Below are positions 7,631 to 16,048 of a stretch of DNA of 23,456 nt, piece by piece; the first letter of the stretch is position 1; the number at the start of each line of letters is the position of its first letter. Where the stretch lies: contig DATKDU010000334.1 in the NCBI GenBank assembly GCA_035512595.1, positions 1 to 23,456 of the forward strand, given 5' to 3'. The notes under the pieces are model-generated. The model was not told the origin of the DNA, ran no database searches, and saw nothing but the letters and a program-made list of their open reading frames with translations. A program made the translations under genes and the position numbers. The DNA comes from DATKDU01 sp035512595 (lineage in GTDB: Bacteria; Planctomycetota; Planctomycetia; Pirellulales; Pirellulaceae).

Positions 7631-7669
7631 GAACCACGCGCGCCCCACCGTCAGCAGGGCGGCACTGGC

Positions 7670-7909
7670 CTACCGTTTGGCTTCCCGCTGCTGACTTTTG
7701 GCACTCAGTTCCCGGGCGCGGATCCACGCCAAGAGCGTCTCGCGCGAATACAGCTTGCGCCGGCCAATGCGGACAAAGGGGATTTCTCCCGCGTCCGCCA
7801 GAGTCCAAATTGTGCGGGGCGACACCCCCAGCAACGCGGCGGCAGACCGCTCATCGATCAGCAGGGCCTCCGGCTCGCCGGCAGGACCCGATTGAAGCAT
7901 CGAGGGCAT
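7670..7909 (-). CDS. Excisionase-like small HTH protein
   Basis: The 79-aa protein has one helix-turn-helix of the excisionase/MerR-like (HTH_17) type: ALLIDERSAAALLGVSPRTI (residues about 15-34), then WTLADAGEIPFVRIGRRKLY, whose wing with IGRRKLYS is characteristic. The basic C-terminus is typical of recombination directionality factors. I chose the ATG at 7909, preceded by GGAG nine bases upstream, over a start at 7945. It is in line with the helicase and integrase genes and probably belongs to the same module. It could act as a directionality factor for the integrase or as a repressor of the module. Confidence 0.85.
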   Translation of the reverse strand: MPSMLQSGPAGEPEALLIDERSAAALLGVSPRTIWTLADAGEIPFVRIGRRKLYSRETLLAWIRARELSAKSQQREAKR

Positions 7910-8119
7910 GGTAAAAAACTCCAGCTTGGTGCGCGGCCAGCACATCGCCGGCCGAATACCGAGAGTTTGCCCATGCTTTCGACGGAAGAATCTAGTCTGG
8001 CCTTTCTTCCGGCCAAAACCTTCCTGCGACGCCGCGCCGGTCGGGAATTGCCGTTGCGAAAATCTGCCAAAATCTTCGGCGGAAGAATGGAAGAATTGGC
8101 GGGGGGCGAATTCTTCCGC

Positions 8120-9937
8120 TCAATCGACGACGCGCGGCGACGGCGTCTTTCGGTGCGCTTCGACCAAACGCTTTAACTCAGCAGCATCGTCGCTCGGCAT
8201 ATCGTCAAACGTGTCGGCAGTCCATGCTGCGAAGTGCTCGTAGGACGGGCGACCGTACCCAAGAGCTTTATACTCGCGCTTGAATTGCGCATATCGTTCC
8301 GTCACTAACTTGCGGCTTTCGTATTCGTCACGTCGAACGGTTCGGCCGCTGGTGGACGGCGCGCCATTCTGCGGAATTACGGGTTCGTCGGCTTCTTTGC
8401 CGCTGGCCGCTAACACACGCTTCCACGTTTCTACCGATGCCCCGAACGGATGGAAACGGTAGGTCTCATCGCTCTGGCCGTCGCTCACCTTCTGAATCCA
8501 TCCCGTGCCCGATAGCAGCGAGTACACCGTCAAGAGCCACAGCGTTAGCGGCGAATTGGCCGGCGCGGCGCTCACGCTCGATTGGGCCAGGAGAATCGCC
8601 CCGGCTTGGCTTGCAAGGGTTCGGAATGCGTCCACCGCCTCATCGCAATTGGGCTGTGCGTAAATGAAAAAACCAACCTTGCGAGTCCCCATCTCTGACG
8701 CAACTTGCCCACCAGCTCCCAAGCCGTAGTAGCAACAGTGTTGCATCGTGAACACGCATTTTGCAGTGCCCCCAATGTTCAGGTTTTTCGGACCGCCGGC
8801 CGGGATCAGCCAACTCGGAACAGCGACCGTTCCGTCATCGCGGACGTGCTCAGCGCCCACGGCGATAACGGCCAGTTCAGCGTTGTGATGTTTTGCAAAT
8901 GCAGCAGTGAACGCCGCGAGTGATTCCTGCGGTGTGTGGCCCGACGATGGGGAAATCATGTCCGCCTGCGTTGCCGCCGCGCTAGGCCCCGCGGCCTGCT
9001 GATGCGATTCGCCGCCAGTTACCAAATCATGACTGGCAGGGGCTTTCTCCCGCAGGGCGTAAAGATCCTTCTTGGCCTTGGTCAGCACTTTGAGTTCCGC
9101 GTTCCAATCAGGCGGATCGAACATCTCCAACATACCTGTCAGGTACTCGATGTCGGGCGGATCGTCCTCACATGCCTGTTTGAGCCATACCCATTCGAAC
9201 AGCCTGTCGATCGTTCGTCTCAACTTGTCTTTCCAGCCCGGCGCCTCCATGCCCTCGAGTCGCACCAGGATCGCTGTGGGAAGCAAATCCATCGATGCCT
9301 CGACGGCCTTTCGGTGCCTCACTAGCTTCCTCGCATTAAGTCGGAGCCCTCTGATAATGCCCGGCCACTGCCGCCCAAGCACCACGTCGGCAACCGACGG
9401 CGGCCGGGGCAGGAATGAAAAGTCGTCTGGCCTTATCTTTTCACCTTGCCTAGCCAGTCGGCGACCAGCTCCCACGTTTTGAGACACGCCTTGCGCGTCG
9501 TCAATCAGCTTCTCCAGCAGATCATGCAGCCGCGCAACGTCGGCCGGCAGGACATAGTCACCCAGATCGAGTCTCGTGAGCGGAGAACTGAAAGCCTGTT
9601 CGATTGCGATCCCCAGCGTCCCTAGCCGCTCCGTCGCGTTTGTCAATTCGTGCCCACTGTGACCGTGTTCGCCCCTGTGGATCTGTGCGATAAGATTGCA
9701 CGTGTCGTTGAAATCATCAGCCAGCTCACATGGGCCGCAGTTCTCAATGACCGCTTGGTAGTACGTCGGCACCATGCCAGCGCCATTTTCGCAATCGGAG
9801 AGGGGCAGCGCGCCGTCAAACGTGACATCCGGTTGGGTTCCAAATCGCCTCAGTTTCTCGGCGAGGCGCTGCACGCGCCGCCCGCAGTCGGCCACTTCTG
9901 CCCGCAACCCCGCAGGCAGGCGTGATTCGCCATCCAT
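8120..9937 (-). CDS. Unrecognised 605-aa protein, element cargo
   Basis: I do not recognise this protein. No signal peptide, membrane segment or Walker motif is visible. The N-terminal half (residues about 1-305) appears mostly helical and charged. A low-complexity, Ala/Ser-rich linker near 305-340 separates it from a compact C-terminal part with a beta-rich stretch (AELAVIAVGAEHV, then VPSWLIPAGG) and a cysteine pair in MQHCCYYGLG. Residues 500-605 are charged and helical (YAQFKREYKALGYGRPSYEH), which could bind nucleic acid. AAAGG eight bases before the ATG supports the start. A 67-base hairpin lies immediately upstream. It reads in the same direction as the mobility genes but is 210 bp from the nearest, so it could be either an element core protein or defence cargo. 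Confidence 0.8.
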   Translation of the reverse strand: MDGESRLPAGLRAEVADCGRRVQRLAEKLRRFGTQPDVTFDGALPLSDCENGAGMVPTYYQAVIENCGPCELADDFNDTCNLIAQIHRGEHGHSGHELTNATERLGTLGIAIEQAFSSPLTRLDLGDYVLPADVARLHDLLEKLIDDAQGVSQNVGAGRRLARQGEKIRPDDFSFLPRPPSVADVVLGRQWPGIIRGLRLNARKLVRHRKAVEASMDLLPTAILVRLEGMEAPGWKDKLRRTIDRLFEWVWLKQACEDDPPDIEYLTGMLEMFDPPDWNAELKVLTKAKKDLYALREKAPASHDLVTGGESHQQAAGPSAAATQADMISPSSGHTPQESLAAFTAAFAKHHNAELAVIAVGAEHVRDDGTVAVPSWLIPAGGPKNLNIGGTAKCVFTMQHCCYYGLGAGGQVASEMGTRKVGFFIYAQPNCDEAVDAFRTLASQAGAILLAQSSVSAAPANSPLTLWLLTVYSLLSGTGWIQKVSDGQSDETYRFHPFGASVETWKRVLAASGKEADEPVIPQNGAPSTSGRTVRRDEYESRKLVTERYAQFKREYKALGYGRPSYEHFAAWTADTFDDMPSDDAAELKRLVEAHRKTPSPRVVD

Positions 9938-9953
9938 AGATTGCCTTTCGATA

Positions 9954-10020
9954 AGCGGGCCGGACTCGGCAGCCAGGCGTCGAAAGGCAAGAGAGGTACG
10001 CCCCGGCTGCCGAGCCCGCT
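9954..10020 (-). promoter_or_regulatory. Long hairpin in the leader of the 605-aa gene
   Basis: CTCGGCAGCC (9965-9974) pairs perfectly with GGCTGCCGAG (10005-10014). Outer AGCGGG (9954-9959) pairs with CCCGCT (10015-10020) around a 5-base bulge, and inner GGCGT pairs with ACGCC. It ends 16 bases before the ATG at 9937, leaving the ribosome binding site just outside the stem. It has no U-tract. It may be a leader control element or a protein-binding RNA. Confidence 0.6.
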
Positions 10021-10389
10021 TGATCCGTCAGGCGGCCGCCCGGCGGATCGTCCCGGCACTGGGCATTTTAGCGATTTGCCGGCCGCGGTCGCAGCGGGCG
10101 CGAGGCTCTCGGTGCCAAGCGTGGGCGCTTACTTACTTACCGCAGACTTGCATTTGCAGGTCTCACGAAAACCCGCCGATTAGCCCACTGCCCAAGAGAA
10201 GGTCGCGTGCGGAAGGACCCGCTTGCTCCCCTGGCAAAAAATTGAAACGCGGGAGATTGCTTTTCGCCGCTGTGAGGTCTACTCTGACTCCTGCCTCGGG
10301 CAACCGGGGCAATTCAGCGGCCTTGACGTTCCTGCCCCACGTCAGGGCCGTTTTTCTGCGCTTCTGGCGCATCAACGTCGAGAGAAGCA
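10021..10389. other. Gene-free divergent interval
   Basis: No convincing gene is present between the 605-aa gene leader and the membrane protein gene. The right part contains a terminator (10319-10355) that no annotated gene explains, so a short plus-strand transcript may be made here. I could not identify a clear promoter for it. Confidence 0.4.
10319..10355 (+). terminator. Rho-independent terminator upstream of the membrane gene
   Basis: GGCCTTGACGT at 10319-10329 pairs with ACGTCAGGGCC at 10339-10349 (one wobble), followed by G and five Ts at 10351-10355. It lies 35 bases before the ATG of the membrane protein gene on the same strand. It is either the end of a small RNA or an attenuator in the leader of that gene. 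Confidence 0.75.
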
Positions 10390-11034
10390 ATGCAAAAGTT
10401 CTTTGAGAACGTCACTTTAGGCCAGCTCTTTCGATACGGATTTGCGGGCTTTGCCCTGCTGCTTTGTGGTTCATTCCTGTTCCCGAAAGAGGTAACCCAA
10501 CTTCGCAATGTGCTCGGCGACGTATTGGTCATCGTTCTGGCATTCGTGGTGGGCAGCGCGATCTACGTCACTTACCGAGCAATTGCTGATTGGCCGCTTT
10601 ACTGGATTCACTTCGGCTTGCACTCGTCAATTGCCAAACGCTGGCCATCATACGTGTGCAAGCTCCGATCACTCTCTGACAACGTCAGCGCGGCCGATGG
10701 TCTGCACGCCTATCGCTGTATCCGGGATTTCACTGGCCATGACGAGTCAATTAAGAGTCGCTTCGCTCGATTCGAGCTGGAACATGCCGAGATTCACATG
10801 CTCTATGCATTCGCCTTTGTCCTTGGCGGCGCAAGCATTGCCGCCAAGACTGCGGGCCGGCTGGACTGGGGACCGATGTTCGGTTGCCTCGGGTTCGGGC
10901 TGTTTGTCGTTGCTCTCGGCGTCGGACGGGACATCTGGCTCTGCCGACGAGAATGCGCGTTTGTCCTAAGCTGCATCGATGATGGCACTCGGACGAGAGT
11001 CCTTAGCGACGCAAAAGTGCTCAACAATACATGA
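10390..11034 (+). CDS. Four-helix membrane protein of unknown function
   Basis: The 214-aa protein has hydrophobic segments near residues 12-31, 40-62, 133-155 and 160-183, separated by a soluble region of about 65 residues between helices 2 and 3. No known domain is recognised. The start at 10390 follows GAGAGAAGCA, an acceptable ribosome binding site. It is preceded by an orphan terminator and ends 13 bases before the convergent stop of the DUF45 gene. A small membrane protein with a large middle domain inside a defence-bearing island could be an effector, but nothing in the sequence proves this. Base composition is slightly lower in GC than its neighbours, which would fit separate acquisition. 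Confidence 0.8.
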   Translation: MQKFFENVTLGQLFRYGFAGFALLLCGSFLFPKEVTQLRNVLGDVLVIVLAFVVGSAIYVTYRAIADWPLYWIHFGLHSSIAKRWPSYVCKLRSLSDNVSAADGLHAYRCIRDFTGHDESIKSRFARFELEHAEIHMLYAFAFVLGGASIAAKTAGRLDWGPMFGCLGFGLFVVALGVGRDIWLCRRECAFVLSCIDDGTRTRVLSDAKVLNNT

Positions 11035-11047
11035 CCGAACAGTCGCC

Positions 11048-11419
11048 CTATCGCCGTCCCTCAACAGGCCCCAACCCCAGCCGCCCCATCCCGTCCCCCC
11101 GATGCCGGCTAACGACCCGCTCCCAATCCGGCAGGAATGCGCCCAGCAGCGCCTTGAACAGCTTCCCGTGGTTCGGGACCCGCAGGTGCAATAGTTCGTG
11201 AACGATGACGTACTCCTGCCAGTCGTGCTCCATGCGGAGTAGGTCCGCGCTGAACGTCACCCGTCCCGACGTGGAACAGCTCGCCCATTTCTTCGTCATC
11301 CCGCGGACGTGGATTTCCTTCGCCTGGACGCCGATCCGATCGGCCCACGCCCGGACACGCTGCTTGAAGGCGTAAACGTCGGTCCGCCGCTTCGGTCGCT
11401 CCCTCAGTGCGGTCGTCAT
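11048..11419 (-). CDS. DUF45 (YgjP-like) metallopeptidase-fold protein
   Basis: The 123-aa protein carries HELLHLRVPNHG at residues 74-85: H74, E75, H78 and the third ligand H84 form a zinc-binding HExxH..H site. The preceding block KKWASCSTSGRVTFSADL is characteristic of the YgjP/DUF45 family. Its start overlaps the hsdR stop by ATGA, so it is translationally coupled as the last gene of the operon. I recall such small metalloproteins next to Type I hsdR genes in other genomes, but their role there is not established. It is shorter than typical YgjP (about 170-230 aa), lacking most of the N-terminal region. Possible roles are processing of a partner protein or control of HsdR. Confidence 0.88.
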   Translation of the reverse strand: MTTALRERPKRRTDVYAFKQRVRAWADRIGVQAKEIHVRGMTKKWASCSTSGRVTFSADLLRMEHDWQEYVIVHELLHLRVPNHGKLFKALLGAFLPDWERVVSRHRGDGMGRLGLGPVEGRR

Positions 11420-14319
11420 CCGTCTGTCCTTTCCAGGTCCAGCAGCCGGTCGATGGCTTCGGCCACCCGATTCTTGCCAAGCGGCTTGAGTAGCGCCACC
11501 GTCAGCCGCAGCCGCAGTTGCCTCAGGTTTTCCGGGTTCACGTCGCGGTAAGGGTGGTCCGCGATGATCCGATCCACTTCCACTGCCAGCTTGGTATCGT
11601 CGCGGCCGAAATGCTGCCGCAGCAGCCAGTAGACCGGGAACGTGGTCGGTCGGTCAAACCCCTTGGCTGATTCTTGCCGCTTGGCTTCGTTGTATTCGCG
11701 GACCAATTCTTCTAGGGCCGCCAGCGCCGTCTTCGTATCGACCTGCCGGTCATCGTACCGCTGGACCACGTCTTCCGCCCGCTCGCCGATGCTCCGCAGG
11801 TGCGGCTTGTCGCCGGCGGCGCGCCAAATCGCATCGGTCAGGCTCTTGGCCAGGTTGATGACCTTCACCGCATCGGAGGTCCGCCCCTTGTGGAGCGCCT
11901 CCAGCGTTTTCTCGTTGATTTCGTACCGCTTCAGCGGGCCGGCCGGATCGTCCGCCGTGACGTGCTTTTGCACCAGCGCTTGCGTCTTGCGGAGCAAGTC
12001 CTTATCGACCACCGGCCGCGTCGAAAACCAGTTCCGCACCAGTTCGTACAGCCGGACCAGCCGCAGGTAATCGTCGATGAAGTCCCGTAGGAACGCATCG
12101 GGCGAAATGATTTCGTACAGCCGTTCCAAGTCCTTGAACCGGCGGAAGAAATCCAACCGCTTCTGCCGGTCAGTGAACGCCGCAACAGCCGCCTCGGCAG
12201 CCTTGTCGTCGCGCCCCTTGGTCAGTGCCGCGAATTCGTCCCGTAGCTCCCCCAGCCGCACCTTGAACGTCGCTTTCAAGAGGTCGATGTTTTCAATGAC
12301 CGATTCCACTTCGGCCGAATCGAACGCCAGCGCTGATTGCAGGTTGTCGAAGATCCCCACGAAGTCCAGCACGAACCCCGCCGGCTTTACTCGCCTGTTT
12401 TCCTCTCCGTCCGCTTCTTCATACGGCCGGTTCACGCGGGCGATTGCTTGCAACAGCACGTGGTCCCGCATCGGCTTATCGAGGTACATGCAGTAGAGCA
12501 CCGGCGCGTCGTACCCCGTCAGCAGTTTTTCCGTCACGATGAGGATTTGCGGATCGATGTCCGGCTTGGCGAACGCCTTGCGGATGGCCTTCTCGTCCTT
12601 CGATTCCAGCTTATAGCGCTTCAGGTCCGCCGCGTCGTTGTGCGCCGACGTGTAGACGACTCGGCTGTAGTGCGCCGGTAGGTAGCGGTCCAGGGCTTCC
12701 TTGTAGAGCGCGCACGCCTGCCGATCCACGCCCACGAGGAACGCCTTGAACCCCATCGGCTGGACCTTCTGCCGATAGTGCTCCGCGACGAACCGGGCGA
12801 TGGCGTCCACGCGCTGGCGATTCTTCATTGCCGTTTTCAGCGTCACGGCGCGGTCCAGAATCGCGTTCAGTTCGTCGATGTCGCTCACCCCTTGCGCGTC
12901 CGCCAGCGTCAAAAATTCCTTCTCCAAGAGGTCGCGGTCCACCTTCAATTCGTTGGGGGCCAACTCGTAATGCAGCCTCAGCGTGGTCCCGTCCTGCACG
13001 CTCTCGGCAATCGAATACTTATCCAGGTAGCCCTTCTCGTCGTCGATGCCGAACGTCTTGAACGTCCCCTTGCCGTGGGCCGTCTTGTCGATCGGCGTTC
13101 CCGTGAAGCCGATCCACGTGGCGTTAGGCAGGGCCGCCAGCAGATAGTTCCCCAGGTCCCCGCCCGTGCTCCGGTGCGCTTCGTCGATGAGTACGAACAC
13201 GTCTTCCCGCGTGTTCAGGTCCTTCGGCATTCCCTCAAACTTGTGGATCATCGACACGATGAGCCCGCGGTAATCGCTCGCCAGTAGGTCCTGCACGTGC
13301 CGCTTGCTTTCGGCGACGGTATGCGTGACGCCGACGCCAGCCAGGTTGCCGAACAGTTGCGTCTCCAGCTCGTTCCGGTCCACCAGCATCAAGACCGTGG
13401 GCTTGCCGAACCGCTGGTCGTCTGCCAGCAGCTTTCGGGCCGCCGTAATCATCGTGAACGTCTTGCCCGACCCTTGCGTGTGCCAAACGAGCGCCCGCCG
13501 CATGCGAGGATCGGCGCAGCGGTCCACCACCTTGTCTGTCGCCCGCGTCTGGTGCTGCCGCAGGACGTACTTGCGCAGCTCGTCATCCTTGGTCGCAAAG
13601 ACGATGAAATCGGCCAGATACCGGAGGATACGCACTGGGTCGCAGAACGCTTTGATTGCCGCTTCGTAGTTTCCCACTTCGTCGGTCCGCCAGCGGAACA
13701 GGTTTTTGCGCTCCGTGCTCCAGGTGATGCCGTACCACAGTTCCTTCAGTTCCGTCACGTCGAACAGTTGCAGGGCCGCCATCATTTCGGGCGTTTCGCG
13801 GTGGTAGCGGCGAATCTGGTCAATTCCCTGCGCGATGGCGTCCGCCTTGTGGGCCGCCTTTGTTTCGGCCACGAGCACGGGCAGCCCGTTGATGAGAAAG
13901 ACCACGTCGTAGCGGTTGTGGTCCTTGCCGTTGGTGAACCGCCACTCGGCCGTGACTTCAAAGACGTTGTTCTGTGGATCGTCAAAGTCGATGACCTTGA
14001 CGTTGATTTCCCGCTTCTGGCCGGCGTGGTAGACGCTGGTTTCACCGCGCAACAGGTCCAGCATGTCGCGGTTCCCTTCGATCCGCGCTGGCAGGACCGA
14101 CAGCCGCTTGAGCACTTCGGCCGCATGAACGCCGTTCAGGCCGGCGGCCTTGTTGAACTTGATGAATTGGTCCGTGAACCGCTGAACGAAGACCAACCCC
14201 GTTTCCCCACCTCGGCGCTTGAGGGCTTCTGTCTGCGGGACCAAGGTCCAACCGACGTCCTGCGCGTAGCGGACCATGGGCGATTGGACAGCCGGCACTT
14301 CAGCGCCCAAGCTAGGCAT
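11416..14319 (-). CDS. hsdR: Type I restriction enzyme, restriction/translocase subunit HsdR
   Basis: The 967-aa subunit translocates and cuts DNA as part of the HsdR-HsdM-HsdS complex. The nuclease domain near residues 130-160 shows D138 and the ExK pair E152/K154 (LVAETKAAH). The helicase motor has Walker A HTQGSGKT at 280-287, DEAH at 379-382 and FTGTP at 405-409; a later helicase block includes VTEKLLTGYDAPVL and QAIARVNRPY. Length is normal for the family. I chose the ATG at 14319 because GAGGAA lies nine bases upstream; a GTG at 14352 would add eleven Cys-rich residues unlike the family. The HIRAN gene ends 39 bases upstream and the DUF45 gene overlaps its stop by four bases. No truncation is visible. 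Confidence 0.96.
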   Translation of the reverse strand: MPSLGAEVPAVQSPMVRYAQDVGWTLVPQTEALKRRGGETGLVFVQRFTDQFIKFNKAAGLNGVHAAEVLKRLSVLPARIEGNRDMLDLLRGETSVYHAGQKREINVKVIDFDDPQNNVFEVTAEWRFTNGKDHNRYDVVFLINGLPVLVAETKAAHKADAIAQGIDQIRRYHRETPEMMAALQLFDVTELKELWYGITWSTERKNLFRWRTDEVGNYEAAIKAFCDPVRILRYLADFIVFATKDDELRKYVLRQHQTRATDKVVDRCADPRMRRALVWHTQGSGKTFTMITAARKLLADDQRFGKPTVLMLVDRNELETQLFGNLAGVGVTHTVAESKRHVQDLLASDYRGLIVSMIHKFEGMPKDLNTREDVFVLIDEAHRSTGGDLGNYLLAALPNATWIGFTGTPIDKTAHGKGTFKTFGIDDEKGYLDKYSIAESVQDGTTLRLHYELAPNELKVDRDLLEKEFLTLADAQGVSDIDELNAILDRAVTLKTAMKNRQRVDAIARFVAEHYRQKVQPMGFKAFLVGVDRQACALYKEALDRYLPAHYSRVVYTSAHNDAADLKRYKLESKDEKAIRKAFAKPDIDPQILIVTEKLLTGYDAPVLYCMYLDKPMRDHVLLQAIARVNRPYEEADGEENRRVKPAGFVLDFVGIFDNLQSALAFDSAEVESVIENIDLLKATFKVRLGELRDEFAALTKGRDDKAAEAAVAAFTDRQKRLDFFRRFKDLERLYEIISPDAFLRDFIDDYLRLVRLYELVRNWFSTRPVVDKDLLRKTQALVQKHVTADDPAGPLKRYEINEKTLEALHKGRTSDAVKVINLAKSLTDAIWRAAGDKPHLRSIGERAEDVVQRYDDRQVDTKTALAALEELVREYNEAKRQESAKGFDRPTTFPVYWLLRQHFGRDDTKLAVEVDRIIADHPYRDVNPENLRQLRLRLTVALLKPLGKNRVAEAIDRLLDLERTDG

Positions 14320-14358
14320 TGGCAGTGGTTCCTCGCACACCGGACAGCACACAGCGAT

Positions 14359-15120
14359 CTAGGGGCTGCATTGGGCCGGGACGCCAGAAGGGATCGGTAG
14401 AAAATCCTCTCCGCTGCAAGGTTGAAAAGTGTCGGGCCAGCACGCATTCATCCGGCAAAGCAGCCGATTTTGAAGTGGTGCGTCCCGATTTACACGAGCC
14501 ACTGTCAACTTGATGAAGTCCACGTCGCACTCATTCACCAGGTCCCAAACGTCATGCGCTAGGTAACGCGGCACGTAGCCGATCATTGCTCGTTCTGATT
14601 CCGTCCGCACTGCGACTGCGTTCGGATCGTGGCCGTTTTGAAGGTCGAGCATCAACTTTAGTTGCTCGCCTTCTTCAAGCCGGTCAATCCGATCAACAGC
14701 CGCTGGCAGCAACCAGCGGATGCCATGCAAGAAAAACTTGTTGAAGTAACAGCCGTCAGCATCCGGCACTGGGCAGGGAAAAACCTCGACAGCGTCGGTC
14801 TGGCGAATGCCCTCCGTAACTCCCAAGACGAGAATCGGGTCCGGCGGATGATCGGTTTCAAAACCACTCCAATTCAAGTAGTCCTCATACTCTGGCCGCG
14901 ACTCGGACAACAGCCTATTGGCAAACAGTGGAAACAACGCTTCGGACTCGTAGACCTGTTCCATCTTTTCCATTTGCTGGAACGGGCGAAAGCCGGGCTT
15001 CTGCGCGCCGCGAGTGTAAACGAAGCGATACAATTCGCCGTCGCGCGTCAATCGTCCCACCGGCCTCCAGCCAGTTTGGTCGGGCATCGGCGGACGCCAG
15101 GCAACGAATAGTGAATTCAT
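14359..15120 (-). CDS. HIRAN-domain protein, partner of the adjacent HipA-like kinase
   Basis: The 253-aa protein has a C-terminal HIRAN domain (residues about 129-222), seen in LMLDLQNGHDPNAVAVRTES and IGYVPRYLAHDV. HIRAN domains are known in other proteins to bind DNA ends or damaged DNA. The N-terminal part (about 1-100: SLFVAWRPP, WRPVGRL, YRFVYTRGA, ESEALFPLFANRLL) matches a pattern I know from HIRAN proteins next to HipA-like kinases and resembles HipA N-subdomain 1. In HipBST systems that subdomain is a separate antitoxin (HipS), so this protein may restrain the kinase. It starts ten bases after the kinase stop, with AGGA upstream of the ATG. Confidence 0.85.
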   Translation of the reverse strand: MNSLFVAWRPPMPDQTGWRPVGRLTRDGELYRFVYTRGAQKPGFRPFQQMEKMEQVYESEALFPLFANRLLSESRPEYEDYLNWSGFETDHPPDPILVLGVTEGIRQTDAVEVFPCPVPDADGCYFNKFFLHGIRWLLPAAVDRIDRLEEGEQLKLMLDLQNGHDPNAVAVRTESERAMIGYVPRYLAHDVWDLVNECDVDFIKLTVARVNRDAPLQNRLLCRMNACWPDTFQPCSGEDFLPIPSGVPAQCSP

Positions 15121-15130
15121 CCGGTATGTC

Positions 15131-16048
15131 CTATTCCAGCAACCGCTCTTGGTTCGTAAGCAACAGTTCCAAAGTGAATCGCTTGCACGTATCCGACATG
15201 CGGAACACCGGCACTCTATCCAGGATACCTTGTATTGCGTCCTTGTTCACCGCCCGCAGCCGTTCCAGCCACGTATTTTTGGCCTGTGGAACCCGTTCGG
15301 CAAACACCAGGAACGCCTCGCAAAGCTCCATTGCCCGCGGTTCGACCATGGATCGGTAAAAGGCACTTCGGCCTCGCCGCGCAAATGCGGCGACTGATCG
15401 ACCGCGGTCCTTGGTCGTCAATCGGTCCTCGCGCTCCAAATCGGCTAAGTTGCGGGCCAATCCTGCCGCATGGTCGAATGTGGGTGCCAACCGCAACACG
15501 TCATTATCCCGAATTGCACCCCAATTCTCGTGGTGCCGGTCTTGATTGGCAATCCAGGCGTCAAGCATGACGTAACCGGCAAAAACGTCCAATGCCGATC
15601 GGATTCCGTCGGGGTAACTGGCCATCCATTGCCCGCCCGGTAGCTCCAGCGTCGAAACGACTTCGCTCACCGCCTCCACCGTATGCTGTCTCACTTTGTA
15701 CTTGGACCGCTCGTCCCTGGGGTACGTCGGATCGACACCCAACAACAGTTCGTTTCCGAGCACCAGCGTTAGCGGCGAGGGTGCCATGTTCGTGCAGACG
15801 ACGCCCGGTCGAATATCCCGCTCGCCGTCGCACTCCACAGCCAACTCGTATTCGACGTGCGGTAGTCCTAACAGACCGCAAAGATGGCAGGCGATGACTT
15901 CGGACCAATCCTCTCCCGTGCCACGTTCCTCGCCTTTGAACAACAGCCGGCGTTCTTCCTCACGGAACCAAAATTTTGGCTTGCTTCCCAACGGCTCCAT
16001 CGCTTGGGCGCTACTGCGATCAACGCGGCGGATTGGGAACTCGCTCAT
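15131..16048 (-). CDS. HipA-like serine/threonine kinase inside the hsd operon
   Basis: The 305-aa protein has the HipA C-terminal kinase signature: catalytic loop WIANQDRHHENWG (residues about 165-177, D170 and N175) and metal-binding D192 in PTFDHAAGL. An upstream lysine in LLFKGE (K38) with E50 may fit the ATP site. It lacks the N-terminal subdomain of full HipA (about 440 aa), matching the split architecture of HipT-type kinases. HipA and HipT phosphorylate aminoacyl-tRNA synthetases; the substrate here is unknown. Its ATG at 16048 overlaps the hsdS stop as ATGA, so it is coupled to restriction-modification. No HipB-like repressor is present beside it. A start at 16144 is possible but would overlap hsdS by about 100 bases. 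Confidence 0.9.
   Translation of the reverse strand: MSEFPIRRVDRSSAQAMEPLGSKPKFWFREEERRLLFKGEERGTGEDWSEVIACHLCGLLGLPHVEYELAVECDGERDIRPGVVCTNMAPSPLTLVLGNELLLGVDPTYPRDERSKYKVRQHTVEAVSEVVSTLELPGGQWMASYPDGIRSALDVFAGYVMLDAWIANQDRHHENWGAIRDNDVLRLAPTFDHAAGLARNLADLEREDRLTTKDRGRSVAAFARRGRSAFYRSMVEPRAMELCEAFLVFAERVPQAKNTWLERLRAVNKDAIQGILDRVPVFRMSDTCKRFTLELLLTNQERLLE

Noticed and set aside
7578..7646. Complete tRNA gene on the minus strand
   Set aside because: Acceptor and T-arm-like parts pair, but no D arm or anticodon arm can be formed; reported only as a possible relic.
7503..7808. Upstream extension of the helicase reading frame
   Set aside because: It overlaps the excisionase-like gene, consists of repeat-coded Arg-rich sequence, and the ATG at 7502 has a good ribosome binding site.
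8836..8852. Ninth copy of the TGAGC site in the 605-aa gene
   Set aside because: TGAGCACGTCCG on the minus strand matches only part of the core, stands alone and is inside coding sequence; chance is enough to explain it.
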